64,000 nucleotides of DNA from Halomonas sp. 'Soap Lake #6' (GTDB lineage: Bacteria > Pseudomonadota > Gammaproteobacteria > Pseudomonadales > Halomonadaceae): NCBI RefSeq assembly GCF_003031405.1, contig NZ_CP020469.1, forward strand, positions 2,356,001-2,420,000, read 5' to 3'. Positions 27,210 through 36,546 of the stretch are shown here, one piece after another. The first letter of the stretch is position 1, and each line of letters starts with the position of its first letter. Made by a program: the position numbers and the translations under genes. Below the pieces are notes generated by a model that did no database searches, was not told the origin of the DNA, and saw only the letters and a list, made by a program, of their open reading frames with translations.

Positions 27210-28973
27210 ATGTCATTGTTCGAGAAAACAGTTCATCACTACTTATCGCACCTTTACGGCCCCCGTGCAGACGAAGTGCAGCGACGTTTAGAACAGCACA
27301 TTGCGCACTTTCGCCCTATGCTTCCGGCTGCCCTTCCCTATAACACTACCGCTCCCAATGCACCAACTTGGAGCGAGAAAGATCAATGGGTGATCAGTTA
27401 TGGGGACTCTATTGTTACTGAAGACACCCCGCCACTAGCAGTACTCAGCCATTTCCTTCAACACTATCTAGGCGAACGCATCAGTGGCGTGCACATTTTG
27501 CCTTTTTTTCCCTGGAGTAGCGACGACGGTTTCTCAGTGATTCACTACCGTGAGGTAGACTCCGTATTAGGCGACTGGTCACATATTCGCGAGCTGGCTA
27601 GCCACTACGACCTAATGGCCGATTTAGTGCTTAACCATGTTTCTCGTGAGTCGCTCTGGTTTGTAGACTACCTGACCGGCAGCCTGCCTGGTCGTGACTA
27701 CTTTATTGAAGTAGATCCAGAAACCGACGTTTCTCAAGTAACACGACCACGCAGCAGCCCACTGTTAGTCCCAATCTCAACTCGACGCGGCACCCGCCAC
27801 TTATGGGCCACATTCTCAGAAGATCAGATCGACTTAAACTTTGAAAACCCGGACGTACTACTAGAGTTTGTCGGTATTTTGCTGTTCTACCTCCAACAAG
27901 GCGTACGCATGATTCGCCTGGATGCAGTCGCGTTTTTGTGGAAACGCTTAGGCACCTCCTGCATCCATCTGCCGGAAACTCACACTGTCGTGCGCCTTTT
28001 ACGCGCGATTGTGGATGAAATAGCGCCAGGCACCCTACTCATTACCGAAACCAACGTGCCTCATGCAGAAAACATTAGTTATTTTGGTCTTGAGCGCCTT
28101 CCTAAAGGGGCGCCCGATGAAGCACATATGGTATACCAATTTGCCCTACCACCGCTGCTGCTACACACCTTAACCCGAGGAGAGGCAACCACACTGCAAA
28201 CCTGGCTTGCCAGCTTGCCAGTACTGCCTAAGCAGTGTACTTATTTAAACTTTACCGCCAGCCATGACGGCATTGGTGTACGCCCTCTTGAAGGCCTGCT
28301 CCCTGACCATGAGCGGGACGCGCTTCTGGAGCTAATGCACCGCTTTGGCGGTTTTGTCAGCATGCGCAGCAACCCAGACGGTAGTGACACGCCCTACGAG
28401 ATTAACATTACCTGGTTCGAAGCTATGCGCGGCACACGCCGAGGACCAGACCCCTGGCAAATTGCTCGTTTTATATGTAGCCAAGCTATCATGCTAAGCC
28501 TACAGGGCATCCCAGCCCTCTACTTACACACACTGACCGGAACGCTTAACGATGTAGAAGGCGTTGAGCGTAGTGGGCGACTTCGCTCAATTAATCGACG
28601 CCGCTGGAAATTCGATGAGCTTGCCCTGCTGCTGGAGAGCCCTTCCACGCCAACCCATGATGTGTTCCATGCTCTGTGTCTTCTTTTAGAACTCCGCCGT
28701 AACGAACCCTGCTTCCATCCCCACGCTGCCCAGCGGGTCTTACCAACCCCACCAGAGCTACTCGCTATAGAGCGTGGCCCACTCAAAGAGGGACGACGCT
28801 TATTAGCGCTTTTTAATGTTACCGACTCACTACTCTCCTTTGATAACTTTGGAGAGCCTGTAAGCCAGTTGCTTGGGCTGCATGACTGGCAACCCCTAAA
28901 TTCCGACACCCCCTGGAGGGAAGATGCCGCCCTTCCACCCTATGCAGTACGCTGGCTAGTGGCGAGAAGTTGA
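27210..28973 (+). CDS. GH13_18 sucrose phosphorylase-like enzyme, probable glucosylglycerate phosphorylase
   Basis: A 587-residue cytoplasmic GH13 enzyme of the sucrose-phosphorylase subfamily (no signal peptide). The catalytic triad is visible: nucleophile Asp238 (VRMIRLDAVAF), acid/base Glu280 (LLITETNVPH) and Asp353 (NFTASHDGIGVRP). The early GVHILPFFPWSSDDGFSV motif is typical of the subfamily. Members phosphorolyse sucrose, glucosylglycerol or glucosylglycerate (as E. coli YcjM). Because gpgS and gpgP lie about 5 kb away, glucosylglycerate is the most likely substrate, giving glucose-1-phosphate and glycerate. AGGAGA precedes the ATG. It is divergent from nrdR. Confidence 0.85.
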   Translation: MSLFEKTVHHYLSHLYGPRADEVQRRLEQHIAHFRPMLPAALPYNTTAPNAPTWSEKDQWVISYGDSIVTEDTPPLAVLSHFLQHYLGERISGVHILPFFPWSSDDGFSVIHYREVDSVLGDWSHIRELASHYDLMADLVLNHVSRESLWFVDYLTGSLPGRDYFIEVDPETDVSQVTRPRSSPLLVPISTRRGTRHLWATFSEDQIDLNFENPDVLLEFVGILLFYLQQGVRMIRLDAVAFLWKRLGTSCIHLPETHTVVRLLRAIVDEIAPGTLLITETNVPHAENISYFGLERLPKGAPDEAHMVYQFALPPLLLHTLTRGEATTLQTWLASLPVLPKQCTYLNFTASHDGIGVRPLEGLLPDHERDALLELMHRFGGFVSMRSNPDGSDTPYEINITWFEAMRGTRRGPDPWQIARFICSQAIMLSLQGIPALYLHTLTGTLNDVEGVERSGRLRSINRRRWKFDELALLLESPSTPTHDVFHALCLLLELRRNEPCFHPHAAQRVLPTPPELLAIERGPLKEGRRLLALFNVTDSLLSFDNFGEPVSQLLGLHDWQPLNSDTPWREDAALPPYAVRWLVARS

Positions 28974-29101
28974 AACATGAAAGTTGAGCATGGAAACTGA
29001 GGCTGAAAGTTGCGACATAATGCCTCAGGATAGAGAAACATAATCGCCAGATAATCGAGTGATGACACACTGTTGCAGTGATTATTTTTAAGGATACGGT
29101 T

Positions 29102-29881
29102 ATGCCTCGTTTTTCTCTTTCCCACCTAAGCCGTTTTATTATGTTAGCTAGCATTAGCGCTGTGCCGCTAAGCCATGCAGAAGAGCTTCCAGCGCCAGTG
29201 CAGGCGCTTAGTAATCAAGGGATAACTATTTACGGGCAATTCGAAGCACCTGGTGGGCTGCGAGGCTATGGGGCTAGCGTTCAGGGGCAAGACATGGCGA
29301 TTTATTTAACCCCGGATGGTCAGCACGCCATTGTAGGCACACTGATGGATAGTGAAGGCAACGACCTCACCGAAGCTCAGCTAGATGAGCATGTACGTGC
29401 CCCCTTGGAAGCTGAAACATGGCAGTTGCTGGAAGATAGCCACTGGATACAGGATGGTGATACAGAAGCACCGCGGATTATTTACACCTTTACCGATGCA
29501 AACTGCCCCTATTGCCACCAGTTTTGGGAGCAAGCACGACCATGGGTTGAGAGTGGCCAAGTCCAGTTACGTCATATTATGGTCGGTATTTTATCCCACA
29601 ATAGCCCCGCCATGGCTGCGGCCATGCTTGGAGCAGACGACCCGGCAGCCGCGCTCAATGCCCATAGCAAAGGAGCAACCATCAGCGCCAGTGCACAGCC
29701 TCGAGATATAGAAGAGCAGGTCTATGCCAATAACCAGCTATTTGAGGAGCTAGGCTTATACGCGACTCCCACTAGCGCTTTTCAGCGTGAAACAGATAGC
29801 GGTAACGTGCGGATTGATCGTATTCAAGGCCTACCTAGCGAAGAGCGCTTGATCGAGATGATGGGTAGCGAAGCCCCTTAA
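29102..29881 (+). CDS. dsbG: Thiol:disulfide interchange protein DsbG
   Basis: A 259-residue periplasmic thioredoxin-fold protein. A signal peptide (hydrophobic FIMLASISAVPL, cleavage likely after SHA near residue 26) is followed by a DsbC/DsbG-type dimerisation region, then the active site CPYC at Cys135-Cys138 and the cis-Pro loop with TP in LYATPTSAF. DsbG protects single cysteines and isomerises disulfides. AAGGA lies about 8 bases before the ATG at 29102, so I reject the in-frame ATG at 29078. It is monocistronic. Confidence 0.9.
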   Translation: MPRFSLSHLSRFIMLASISAVPLSHAEELPAPVQALSNQGITIYGQFEAPGGLRGYGASVQGQDMAIYLTPDGQHAIVGTLMDSEGNDLTEAQLDEHVRAPLEAETWQLLEDSHWIQDGDTEAPRIIYTFTDANCPYCHQFWEQARPWVESGQVQLRHIMVGILSHNSPAMAAAMLGADDPAAALNAHSKGATISASAQPRDIEEQVYANNQLFEELGLYATPTSAFQRETDSGNVRIDRIQGLPSEERLIEMMGSEAP

Positions 29882-29904
29882 CTCCGAAAGCTCTCGGATA
29901 CAGG

Positions 29905-29953
29905 ATCTGAGTGCACTACCCATTGCTAACATTCTCAGCTGGGGCACTCAGAT
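29905..29953. repeat. Inverted repeat between dsbG and the sulfur operon
   Basis: ATCTGAGTGC (29905-29914) is inverted as GCACTCAGAT (29944-29953) with a 29-base loop. It lies between convergent dsbG and the YeeE/YedE genes. Without a T-run it is not a standard terminator but may act as a bidirectional transcription barrier. Confidence 0.5.
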
Positions 29954-30047
29954 TCTGTAGTCAGTGAACAAAAAGAACAGTGCTGAAAGCGGTGGTCAAG
30001 GCAGAGATGAAAGCAGTAGCTAAAACGAAAGTGATGAAAACAGGGCG

Positions 30048-30464
30048 TTAAAAACGTTTGGCGATGAACCACCCACCGACCATGGCGACTAAAAGGGCTA
30101 AGAGAGGTAGCGACAGCCCCCCAAGTGAAGCAATGGCAGGACCAGGACAATAGCCAGAAAGCCCCCAGCCAATACCAAACAGCGCAGCTCCACCAAGCAG
30201 TTTAACGTCTAGTTCTTGCTTACTCGGCAGTTGAAAGCCGTTACCAAACAACGGTCCGCCACGTACGTAGACAAGCCGATAGCCGATAAACGTCGTAATC
30301 ACAGCCCCCCCTAACACAAACATTAATGTTGGGTCCCAGGCGCCAGTGATATCTAAAAAGCCTAGTACACGTGCAGGGTCTGTCATGCCTGAAACCGCCA
30401 GTCCTAGGCCAAACAATAGGCCAGCAATATAGCCAGCAACTGTTTTTACTGTTGCACTACTCAT
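30048..30464 (-). CDS. YeeE/YedE-type membrane protein (DUF6691-like), second half
   Basis: A 138-residue membrane protein with about four hydrophobic helices. It carries SGMTDPARVLGFLDI, typical of the C-terminal half of YeeE/YedE proteins, and a conserved cysteine motif GWGLSGYCPGPAI. Full-length YeeE (TsuA) imports thiosulfate; split pairs like this occur in sulfide/persulfide operons. The ATG at 30464 overlaps the upstream half-gene by 4 bases (ATGA), so I reject the longer open frame to 30572. Confidence 0.88.
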   Translation of the reverse strand: MSSATVKTVAGYIAGLLFGLGLAVSGMTDPARVLGFLDITGAWDPTLMFVLGGAVITTFIGYRLVYVRGGPLFGNGFQLPSKQELDVKLLGGAALFGIGWGLSGYCPGPAIASLGGLSLPLLALLVAMVGGWFIAKRF

Positions 30465-30922
30465 GCGCCACCTCCAATGACATGGCGTATTACATATACA
30501 GTGGCAATTGCGGCGACTAGAAACACGCAGGTAGCCGCGATGGAGCGAGGCGACAAGCGAGCCAGGCCACATACACCATGACCGCTGGTACAGCCACTGC
30601 TAAGCCCGGTACCCAGACCTACTAATAGCCCAGACAGTAACATCAATGAAACACCACCCGCAGGCTCCCCAATCACCGCACCAGGCACATTCACCACATT
30701 CCCCAGCCCACCGCCTACTGCCATTACCAACAATGGGCCGCTGACTAACCCAGCGAAAAACGCCAACCGCCAAGCACTATCGCCTTTAGGTCGCTGGGTA
30801 ATTAAGCCACCGACAATGCCACTGATACCCGCAATGCGACCCAGCGACCCCATTAGCCATACGGCAGAAAGCCCTATCAGCACGCCCCCCACCAATCCTT
30901 GCAGACTTGCGATCCAGTCCAC
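30461..30922 (-). CDS. YeeE/YedE family membrane protein, first half
   Basis: A 153-residue integral membrane protein with about four helices. The cysteine motif GLSSGCTSGHGVCGLARLSPRS is the hallmark of the YeeE/YedE sulfur-transport family. It starts with GTG at 30922, with AGGAG about 6 bases upstream. With the following gene it makes a two-subunit form of a protein that is often one chain. Role inferred: moving a reduced sulfur species across the inner membrane. Confidence 0.9.
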   Translation of the reverse strand: MDWIASLQGLVGGVLIGLSAVWLMGSLGRIAGISGIVGGLITQRPKGDSAWRLAFFAGLVSGPLLVMAVGGGLGNVVNVPGAVIGEPAGGVSLMLLSGLLVGLGTGLSSGCTSGHGVCGLARLSPRSIAATCVFLVAAIATVYVIRHVIGGGA

Positions 30923-30995
30923 GGATTACTCCTATTACTATTAATTGTTCATAAACATTGGCTACCCCGTTAAATCATGGAACGGAGTACGCGTG

Positions 30996-31187
30996 TTAAC
31001 GCTTGGTTTTACATGTTGAAATTCCCAACAGTGGATAGAGCGGACAGAAGTTAAAAAGACCGCTTGCCAGTGGCAAAAGACCAATCCACCCCCAGACACC
31101 GATTGTTCCAGTAAGCGCCAGGCCTATAAGCACAGCACCTACGACAATACGTGCGACTTTATCGATACCACCTACGTTAGCTTTCAT
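30996..31187 (-). CDS. DUF2892 (YgaP transmembrane-like) small membrane protein
   Basis: A 63-residue protein with two hydrophobic segments (IVVGAVLIGLALTG; WGWIGLLPLASGLFNFCPLYPLLGIST). The N-terminal MKANVGGIDKVARIVVGA and the FNFCPLYPLLGI motif define the DUF2892 family, found as the membrane part of the rhodanese YgaP and in sulfide-detoxification operons. AGGAG precedes the ATG at 31187; an earlier in-frame ATG at 31205 is less likely. Confidence 0.88.
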   Translation of the reverse strand: MKANVGGIDKVARIVVGAVLIGLALTGTIGVWGWIGLLPLASGLFNFCPLYPLLGISTCKTKR

Positions 31188-31217
31188 ATGGTGCTCCTTG
31201 ATCAAGATGAAAGAAGG

Positions 31218-32084
31218 TTAAAAACGATTAATCGGTACTTTCAGATAGACTTGGCCGTTATCTTCAGCTGGGGGCATCTCGCCCGCCCTCATATTGACCT
31301 GCACTGATGGTATGATCAGCTTCGGCATACCCAAGGTGGCATCGCGCTCAGAACGCATTTTCACGAACTCATCTTCACCAATGCCTTCATGCACATGCAC
31401 ATTAGCCATGCGCTGTTCAGCCACGCTGGTTTCGTGCTGGTAGGTATCGCGCCCTGGCGCCTTATAGTCGTGGCACAAGAACAGTCGTGTTTGCTCCGGT
31501 AGCGCCAATACTTTCTGAATTGAGCGGTAAAGCGTACGCGCATCACCACCGGGAAAGTCACACCGCGCAGTGCCGTAATCAGGCATAAACAACGTATCGC
31601 CCACAAAAGCAGCCTCTCCTATTACATAGGTTAAGCAAGCAGGCGTATGCCCTGGGGTGTGCAGTACGTGACCTTGCAAGGAGCCAATCGTCAACACGTC
31701 CCCCTCATTGAACAGCGCATCAAATTGACTGCCATCTCGAGCGAACTCAGTACCTGCATTAAACGCTTTGCCGAATATTTCCTGCACCTCAACAATGTGT
31801 GCACCAATACCGGTTTTGCCGCCTAGCTGTTGATGTAAATAAGGGGCTGCTGAGAGATGATCAGCATGTACATGGGTTTCTAGGATCCACTCCACTTCTA
31901 AGTCGTTCTCCCGAATGAAGCCAATGATTTTATCGGCCGAGCGCACCCCCGTTTGCCCAGCGGCATAATCGAAATCCAGTACTGAATCAACAATAGCGCA
32001 GGCACGACTATCAGGATCTTGCACCACATAGCTGAATGTATTGCTCGCCTCATCAAAAAAGTGGGTAACGATTGGGTGTTGCAT
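31218..32084 (-). CDS. MBL-fold hydrolase, persulfide dioxygenase/Blh-like
   Basis: A 288-residue metallo-beta-lactamase-fold protein. The metal site is present: THVHADH, HTPGHTPACL, a bridging Asp in FVGDTLFMPDYG, and LFLCHDYK. The DYGTARCDFPGGDA segment is typical of the ETHE1/Blh persulfide dioxygenase group, which oxidises glutathione persulfide in sulfide detoxification. AGGAGG precedes the ATG. It heads an operon with the DUF2892 gene and the YeeE/YedE pair, the set found in BigR-type operons, though no bigR is present here. Confidence 0.9.
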   Translation of the reverse strand: MQHPIVTHFFDEASNTFSYVVQDPDSRACAIVDSVLDFDYAAGQTGVRSADKIIGFIRENDLEVEWILETHVHADHLSAAPYLHQQLGGKTGIGAHIVEVQEIFGKAFNAGTEFARDGSQFDALFNEGDVLTIGSLQGHVLHTPGHTPACLTYVIGEAAFVGDTLFMPDYGTARCDFPGGDARTLYRSIQKVLALPEQTRLFLCHDYKAPGRDTYQHETSVAEQRMANVHVHEGIGEDEFVKMRSERDATLGMPKLIIPSVQVNMRAGEMPPAEDNGQVYLKVPINRF

Positions 32085-32281
32085 ACATTTCCTCCTGCCA
32101 CTGACCTGTTCGGGTAATGCTCTACTCTGACTATATCAGCAATATTGTTATATGTTTATAACACCAAAGAATTAAAAACATTTGCTGCGTCTGTTTTTCA
32201 AAACTCGTCTCAAGCATTAGCCCTTATGGCCGATACATGTTTGGGCTTGTTCATCTCTTAAAAACAGTTATCAGGGAATTC

Positions 32282-33901
32282 ATGAAAAGTTTTACGACGA
32301 CACAAAAACTTTGGGGCACGCTGGGTATCATTTGGATAGCCATGCTGCTGCTAGTTGGCTGGCTGGCGCTGGAAAATCGCCAAACGATTGCGAGCGAACG
32401 CCGCGACAGTATCCAGCACGTAGTCGAAAGCGTGCATGGTCAGCTTGAAGCCCTGCAGGCCAGAGTGGAGAGTGGCGACCTGAGCCTTGAAGACGCCCAA
32501 CAGCGCGCTATCGACAATATGTCGAGCGTGAATTTTGGTGAAGGCGAATATATCTTCTCCTTTGATAACGCTTTACGCATTGTGTCCCACCCCAACCGCC
32601 CACGTGGTGAAGACATGACCGCTTACCGAGATGCCAGTGGAATGAACCTCTACGCGGCTTTTCTTGAAGCAGCGCAAGCCGGTGGCGGCCATGTCGGCTA
32701 CTACTCTCGCCGCATCACCGGGGACGACCAGGTACCGAAAATCAGTTATGTGGCTCATCTTCCCAAGTGGCAGTGGTCTCTGGCAGCAGGTGTTTATATT
32801 GATGATATTAATGACGCTTTTATTGCTGGTTTGATTCGCTCAATAGTGATCTTACTGATTATCGGCTTGCCTGTGACACTGCTGATGGGGTGGGTGATTC
32901 GTGATGTGGCGCGTCGACTTGGGGGTGATCCACGTTATGCCGCTAGCGTGGTACGCCATATCGCTGACGGAGACCTTACCCGAGCCACCCAGCTTTCGGA
33001 GAAGGATCAGAACAGCTTACTTTTTGATATCAACCGCATGCGTGAAACTCTAGCAGAAACGATTGGCGATATTCATCATGGGGCGAGCCAGGTCAACAAT
33101 GGTGTAGAGCAAATCGTGGCCGTGAACGAAGAGCTCTCTACACGTACTGAAGAGCAAGCAGCTTCGTTGGCAGAAACAGCTTCCAGCATGGAGCAACTGA
33201 CCGCTACGGTGAAGCAGAATGCTGAACACGCTGATCATGCGCGCACCCTTGCAACTAGGACGGCCGACAGTGCTCAGCGTGGCAGTGATGCGATGTCTAA
33301 CGTGATCACGACCATGGCAACGATTAACGAAAGCGCCACGCAAATGAGCAGTATCGTTAACACTATTGATGGCATTGCCTTCCAAACCAATATTTTAGCC
33401 CTCAACGCCTCAGTAGAAGCCGCACGAGCAGGTGAGCAAGGCCGCGGTTTTGCCGTAGTGGCCAATGAGGTTCGCCAGTTAGCCAGCCGCTCAGCCGCGG
33501 CCGCTCAAGAGATCAAAACCCTGATCGAGACATCCGACAGCAAAGTAGTTGAAGGTAGTCGTCAGGTACGTGATACCGGCGATGTGATCAATGGTATGGT
33601 CGACGATATTAAACAGCTCAGCACGCTGGTTCAGGAAATTTCTGCCGCTACGATTGAGCAAAGCAGCGGTATCGAGCAGGTCAACCAAGCAGTAACCCAG
33701 ATGGATCAAATGACCCAGCAAAATGCCAGCTTAGTGCAAGAAAGCAATCACGCTACCCAGGCTTTGGCACAGCTCAGCACCCAACTGCGCCAGCTGGTTG
33801 CCCACTTTCGTATTAACCAAGAGAGCCATCAAGGCGCTGGATATAAACAGGCTAAACTACCCATTTCAGCCCCACGCGAAGCCTATGACAGCGACTTTTA
33901 A
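32282..33901 (+). CDS. Methyl-accepting chemotaxis protein with single Cache domain
   Basis: A 539-residue membrane chemoreceptor. Order: first membrane segment ([21 protein letters not shown]), a periplasmic sCache_2-like sensor ([41 protein letters not shown]), second membrane segment ([20 protein letters not shown]), HAMP, and a signalling domain with [23 protein letters not shown]. Related sCache_2 domains bind small carboxylates, but the ligand is not predictable here. AGGGA precedes the ATG at 32282, so the upstream in-frame start at 32237 is less likely. There is no W-x-x-F tether at the C-terminus, unlike the Aer-like receptor at 15.4 kb. Confidence 0.92.
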   Translation: MKSFTTTQKLWGTLGIIWIAMLLLVGWLALENRQTIASERRDSIQHVVESVHGQLEALQARVESGDLSLEDAQQRAIDNMSSVNFGEGEYIFSFDNALRIVSHPNRPRGEDMTAYRDASGMNLYAAFLEAAQAGGGHVGYYSRRITGDDQVPKISYVAHLPKWQWSLAAGVYIDDINDAFIAGLIRSIVILLIIGLPVTLLMGWVIRDVARRLGGDPRYAASVVRHIADGDLTRATQLSEKDQNSLLFDINRMRETLAETIGDIHHGASQVNNGVEQIVAVNEELSTRTEEQAASLAETASSMEQLTATVKQNAEHADHARTLATRTADSAQRGSDAMSNVITTMATINESATQMSSIVNTIDGIAFQTNILALNASVEAARAGEQGRGFAVVANEVRQLASRSAAAAQEIKTLIETSDSKVVEGSRQVRDTGDVINGMVDDIKQLSTLVQEISAATIEQSSGIEQVNQAVTQMDQMTQQNASLVQESNHATQALAQLSTQLRQLVAHFRINQESHQGAGYKQAKLPISAPREAYDSDF

Positions 33902-33954
33902 CTTCGCCTTAATCCAGGTATAAAACTTAATATCAAAAGCAAGCATTAAAAATG

Positions 33955-33986
33955 AGGCCAGCCACCCAAGGGTCGCTGGCCTTTTA
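33955..33986 (+). terminator. Intrinsic terminator of the Cache chemoreceptor gene
   Basis: AGGCCAGC (33955-33962) pairs with GCTGGCCT (33975-33982), with an inner ACCC/GGGT stem, followed by a T-rich end on the plus strand. Confidence 0.9.
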
Positions 33987-34035
33987 CCATACTGAGTTCT
34001 GCAAACCTTAGGAGAAAGAAACCAGTGTAAGAAGC

Positions 34036-34091
34036 TAAGCACAAGAACTTAAGCATAAGAACTTAAGCACAAAAACCTAAGCACAAAAACC
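34036..34091. repeat. 14-bp minisatellite, four units
   Basis: Four tandem 14-base units run from 34036: TAAGCACAAGAACT, TAAGCATAAGAACT, then TAAGCACAAAAACC twice, with a partial fifth unit (TAGC). They lie between the chemoreceptor terminator and the end of gpgS. Confidence 0.88.
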
Positions 34092-34112
34092 TAGCTCCCA
34101 GGCTGCGGGTGT

Positions 34113-35333
34113 CTAAACCTTGCCTTGATTATCCAGCTCAACGGCTTCGTGCATACGCACCAGCAAATCAGGCACGGCAGCTTGAACACGGTTCCAACTA
34201 GGGATAAATGGGCGCTCGCGTGGGTTATCCAAAAACAGGTTACCCGCCTCTAACAGATTGCTAGCGAATAACTCAACCGCCTGCTCTTCGCAATGGCGGT
34301 CTAGGCTTAGTCCGTTCATGGTGGCATCGTGATCGTAGGCTTCTATTAGGTCTAACGCATAACGATAATAGGTAGCCTTAAGAGTCCGGAAATCCTCATT
34401 GCTAAAACTTACCCCCTGGGTCGCAAGCTTACGATACAGCGCCTTGGCTATATCTAAACTCATGCGATTAAGCCCCCCACTCGGATCTTTTTCACTCACC
34501 GGCTGGTGCTTGTGATCATAAGCGTCAGCAATATCCACTTGGCATAGCTGCCGCTGGGAATAGTTGCGTTGTAGCTCAGAGAGAACACCAATTTCAAGCC
34601 CCCAATCTGCCGGAATACGAATCCCTTCCAGCACTTCACTACGCATTGCGAACTCCCCAGAAAGCGGGTAACGAAAGCTATCCAAGTAATCTAGGTAGGG
34701 AAGCGGCCCGCACACCGTTTTAAGAGCGCGCAATAGTGGAGTCACCATTAGTCGCGAGACCCGACCATTTAATTTGCCATCAGCAATTCTGGGGTAATAG
34801 CCTTTACAAAAACTATAGTTAAATCGCGGGTGGGCAACTGGGTACATAAGCCGTGCCAACAAGCTTCGGTCGTAGGTAAGAATATCGCAGTCATGCAGAC
34901 CAACCACCGTTGAACGCCCCGAGGATAGGATATAGCCCGCGCAATACCATACGTTACGCCCTTTACCCGGCTCCAATGCTCCAAGCCCATGGTGTTCTAG
35001 CTCAGCATCCAACGCTCTCAAACGAGGGCCATCATTCCATAAAATGCGAGTGTGCTGAGGAAGGCGCGAGAAAAACTCACGCGCATATAAAAACTGTTCA
35101 CGATCAGCGCGATCCAAACCAACCACAATCTCATTGAGATAGGGCACTTTTACCAATTCATCAACAATAGCTGACAGTGCAGGACCTTCTAGTTCAGAAA
35201 AAAGTGAGGGTAAGATCAATCCCATTGGTCGCCGCTTGGCAAACTGACAAAGCTCTTGCTCAAGTGCGTCAACCGGTCGGCGCGTTAAGTTATGAAAGTC
35301 GGTAATCACACCATTTTGATGAAAATCACTCAT
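34113..35333 (-). CDS. gpgS: Glucosyl-3-phosphoglycerate synthase
   Basis: A 406-residue GT-A glycosyltransferase (GT81-like). It transfers glucose from an NDP-glucose to 3-phosphoglycerate, the first step of glucosylglycerate synthesis. The N-terminal region (GLILPSLFSELEGPALSAIVDEL) and the metal/nucleotide-binding DxD at Asp148-Asp150 (VGLHDCDILTYDR) are visible, as is the acceptor-loop region (FRYPLSGEFAMRSEVLEGIRIPADWGLEIGVL). GGGAG precedes the ATG. It follows the phosphatase gene by 49 bases, so the two form a gpgP-gpgS operon. A mannosyl enzyme is possible, but the sequence pattern favours GpgS. Confidence 0.88.
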   Translation of the reverse strand: MSDFHQNGVITDFHNLTRRPVDALEQELCQFAKRRPMGLILPSLFSELEGPALSAIVDELVKVPYLNEIVVGLDRADREQFLYAREFFSRLPQHTRILWNDGPRLRALDAELEHHGLGALEPGKGRNVWYCAGYILSSGRSTVVGLHDCDILTYDRSLLARLMYPVAHPRFNYSFCKGYYPRIADGKLNGRVSRLMVTPLLRALKTVCGPLPYLDYLDSFRYPLSGEFAMRSEVLEGIRIPADWGLEIGVLSELQRNYSQRQLCQVDIADAYDHKHQPVSEKDPSGGLNRMSLDIAKALYRKLATQGVSFSNEDFRTLKATYYRYALDLIEAYDHDATMNGLSLDRHCEEQAVELFASNLLEAGNLFLDNPRERPFIPSWNRVQAAVPDLLVRMHEAVELDNQGKV

Positions 35334-35382
35334 TCAGCTGGCTCCCTTGGCACTTAGGCCATACGTTTTAAAGCGCATGCGC

Positions 35383-36327
35383 TCATATAACGACAGCATG
35401 TCCTTGCGGTACCGTGGCAAGGCGATTATCGTCCCGCCCCCACCAGTGGACTACCCCCTCGACCCAGCCTTCTGGACCCGTGGCCTGAGTACGGTACAAA
35501 GACACATTACTCGGCACCACCTGCAGCTCGTGCCCACCTCTGATAACGACCGCTTGGTCAACCACATTGAGCATGGTGATATCGTTGGGACCATCTCCCA
35601 ACCCCAGTGACAGTGGTGGACTCCCCCTAAGCGCGCTAAAGCGTTTAATGAGCCACTCCACTGCACTACCTTTATTCGAGGCGCGTCCCATGACATGCCA
35701 AAAGCGCCCCCCTTGGGTAAGCTCTAGACCATCGCCTTCTAATGCAAGACGAAACGTTTCAAGTGCTGCGTCATCATCCTGCCACACGAATGGCTCGCTA
35801 CCTTCACGCTGGCGGGCAGCCCTAGCACGCATTTCATCTAACCCTGTAAGCTCCATCACTTGTGGCATGCTTAACTCACTCATGCAGGTAAAACGCACAT
35901 CCAGCCGCTTCCTCCATATCGTGAGCCTCGCTCGAATAAAGCCAATATCAACACCGGTGTGCTTAACAACGATCCCATCACGTGCATTGCCCGGCCGGTC
36001 TAAACGGGCATGACACCATCCAGGTGGCAATCCAATAACAGCCCCATTTTCAGCAACAAAAGGAGTCGCCGTTAAGCCAAGCGATTCACGTAGTGGGATA
36101 AGTTCTGCTCGGGTTTTACTAGTAACAGGAATTACCGGCACGCCCAGTTTTTTAAGACGAGCAAGCCAGGGGGCAGCAGGAGAAAAGTCATAGGTATCGT
36201 GATCTAGTAGAGAACCATCAAGGTCGGTCATCACTATACGTGGCTTCAGTGCAGGATCAATACTGCTCGCTGCCGACTCATTGGACAGCTTGGTAGGTGT
36301 TATTGGAGCGTTGGCATGTTCAGGCAT
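35383..36327 (-). CDS. gpgP: HAD-IIB phosphatase, glucosyl-/mannosyl-3-phosphoglycerate phosphatase
   Basis: A 314-residue HAD-superfamily phosphatase. It shows the nucleophile motif DLDGSLLD (Asp35, Asp37), motif II TSKTRAEL, a lysine in ASNKGSAVEWL, and GDGPNDITML. FVAENGAVIGLP is typical of the mannosyl-3-phosphoglycerate phosphatase family, whose members also act on glucosyl-3-phosphoglycerate. Its pairing with gpgS makes release of free glucosylglycerate the likely job. AGGTGG precedes the ATG. A Ser/Thr/Pro-rich N-terminal tail of about 27 residues is extra. Confidence 0.87.
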   Translation of the reverse strand: MPEHANAPITPTKLSNESAASSIDPALKPRIVMTDLDGSLLDHDTYDFSPAAPWLARLKKLGVPVIPVTSKTRAELIPLRESLGLTATPFVAENGAVIGLPPGWCHARLDRPGNARDGIVVKHTGVDIGFIRARLTIWRKRLDVRFTCMSELSMPQVMELTGLDEMRARAARQREGSEPFVWQDDDAALETFRLALEGDGLELTQGGRFWHVMGRASNKGSAVEWLIKRFSALRGSPPLSLGLGDGPNDITMLNVVDQAVVIRGGHELQVVPSNVSLYRTQATGPEGWVEGVVHWWGRDDNRLATVPQGHAVVI

Positions 36328-36546
36328 AGCACCACCTATTTACAGTCTCAAAAGCACTTATGCGCTTCAGCGTCTAAACAAGAGAAACTGCAATTCATAC
36401 GCCAGAAAAAAATTAATCAAAAAAAATCATAGGACTACGAAAAATATAATTCAAAAATCAGGCAAGCACCAAAAAAGAGCAAACCAAAAGCACCAAAGTA
36501 GTGCACTCCGTTATGAACGCATAAGGGTTAATTTTTCCACAAGCTC
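36328..36546. other. A-rich intergenic stretch
   Basis: The first half of the 451-base gap between gpgP and the MotB-like gene. It is strongly A-rich on the plus strand (about 36400-36490) and holds no convincing gene. Being upstream of gpgP on the minus strand, it must hold the gpgP-gpgS promoter, but I cannot assign hexamers. Confidence 0.4.

Noticed and set aside
27210..28973. Alpha-amylase or plain sucrose phosphorylase
   Set aside because: It has no signal peptide, its motifs fit GH13_18, and the nearby glucosylglycerate genes make glucosylglycerate phosphorylase more likely, though sucrose cannot be excluded.
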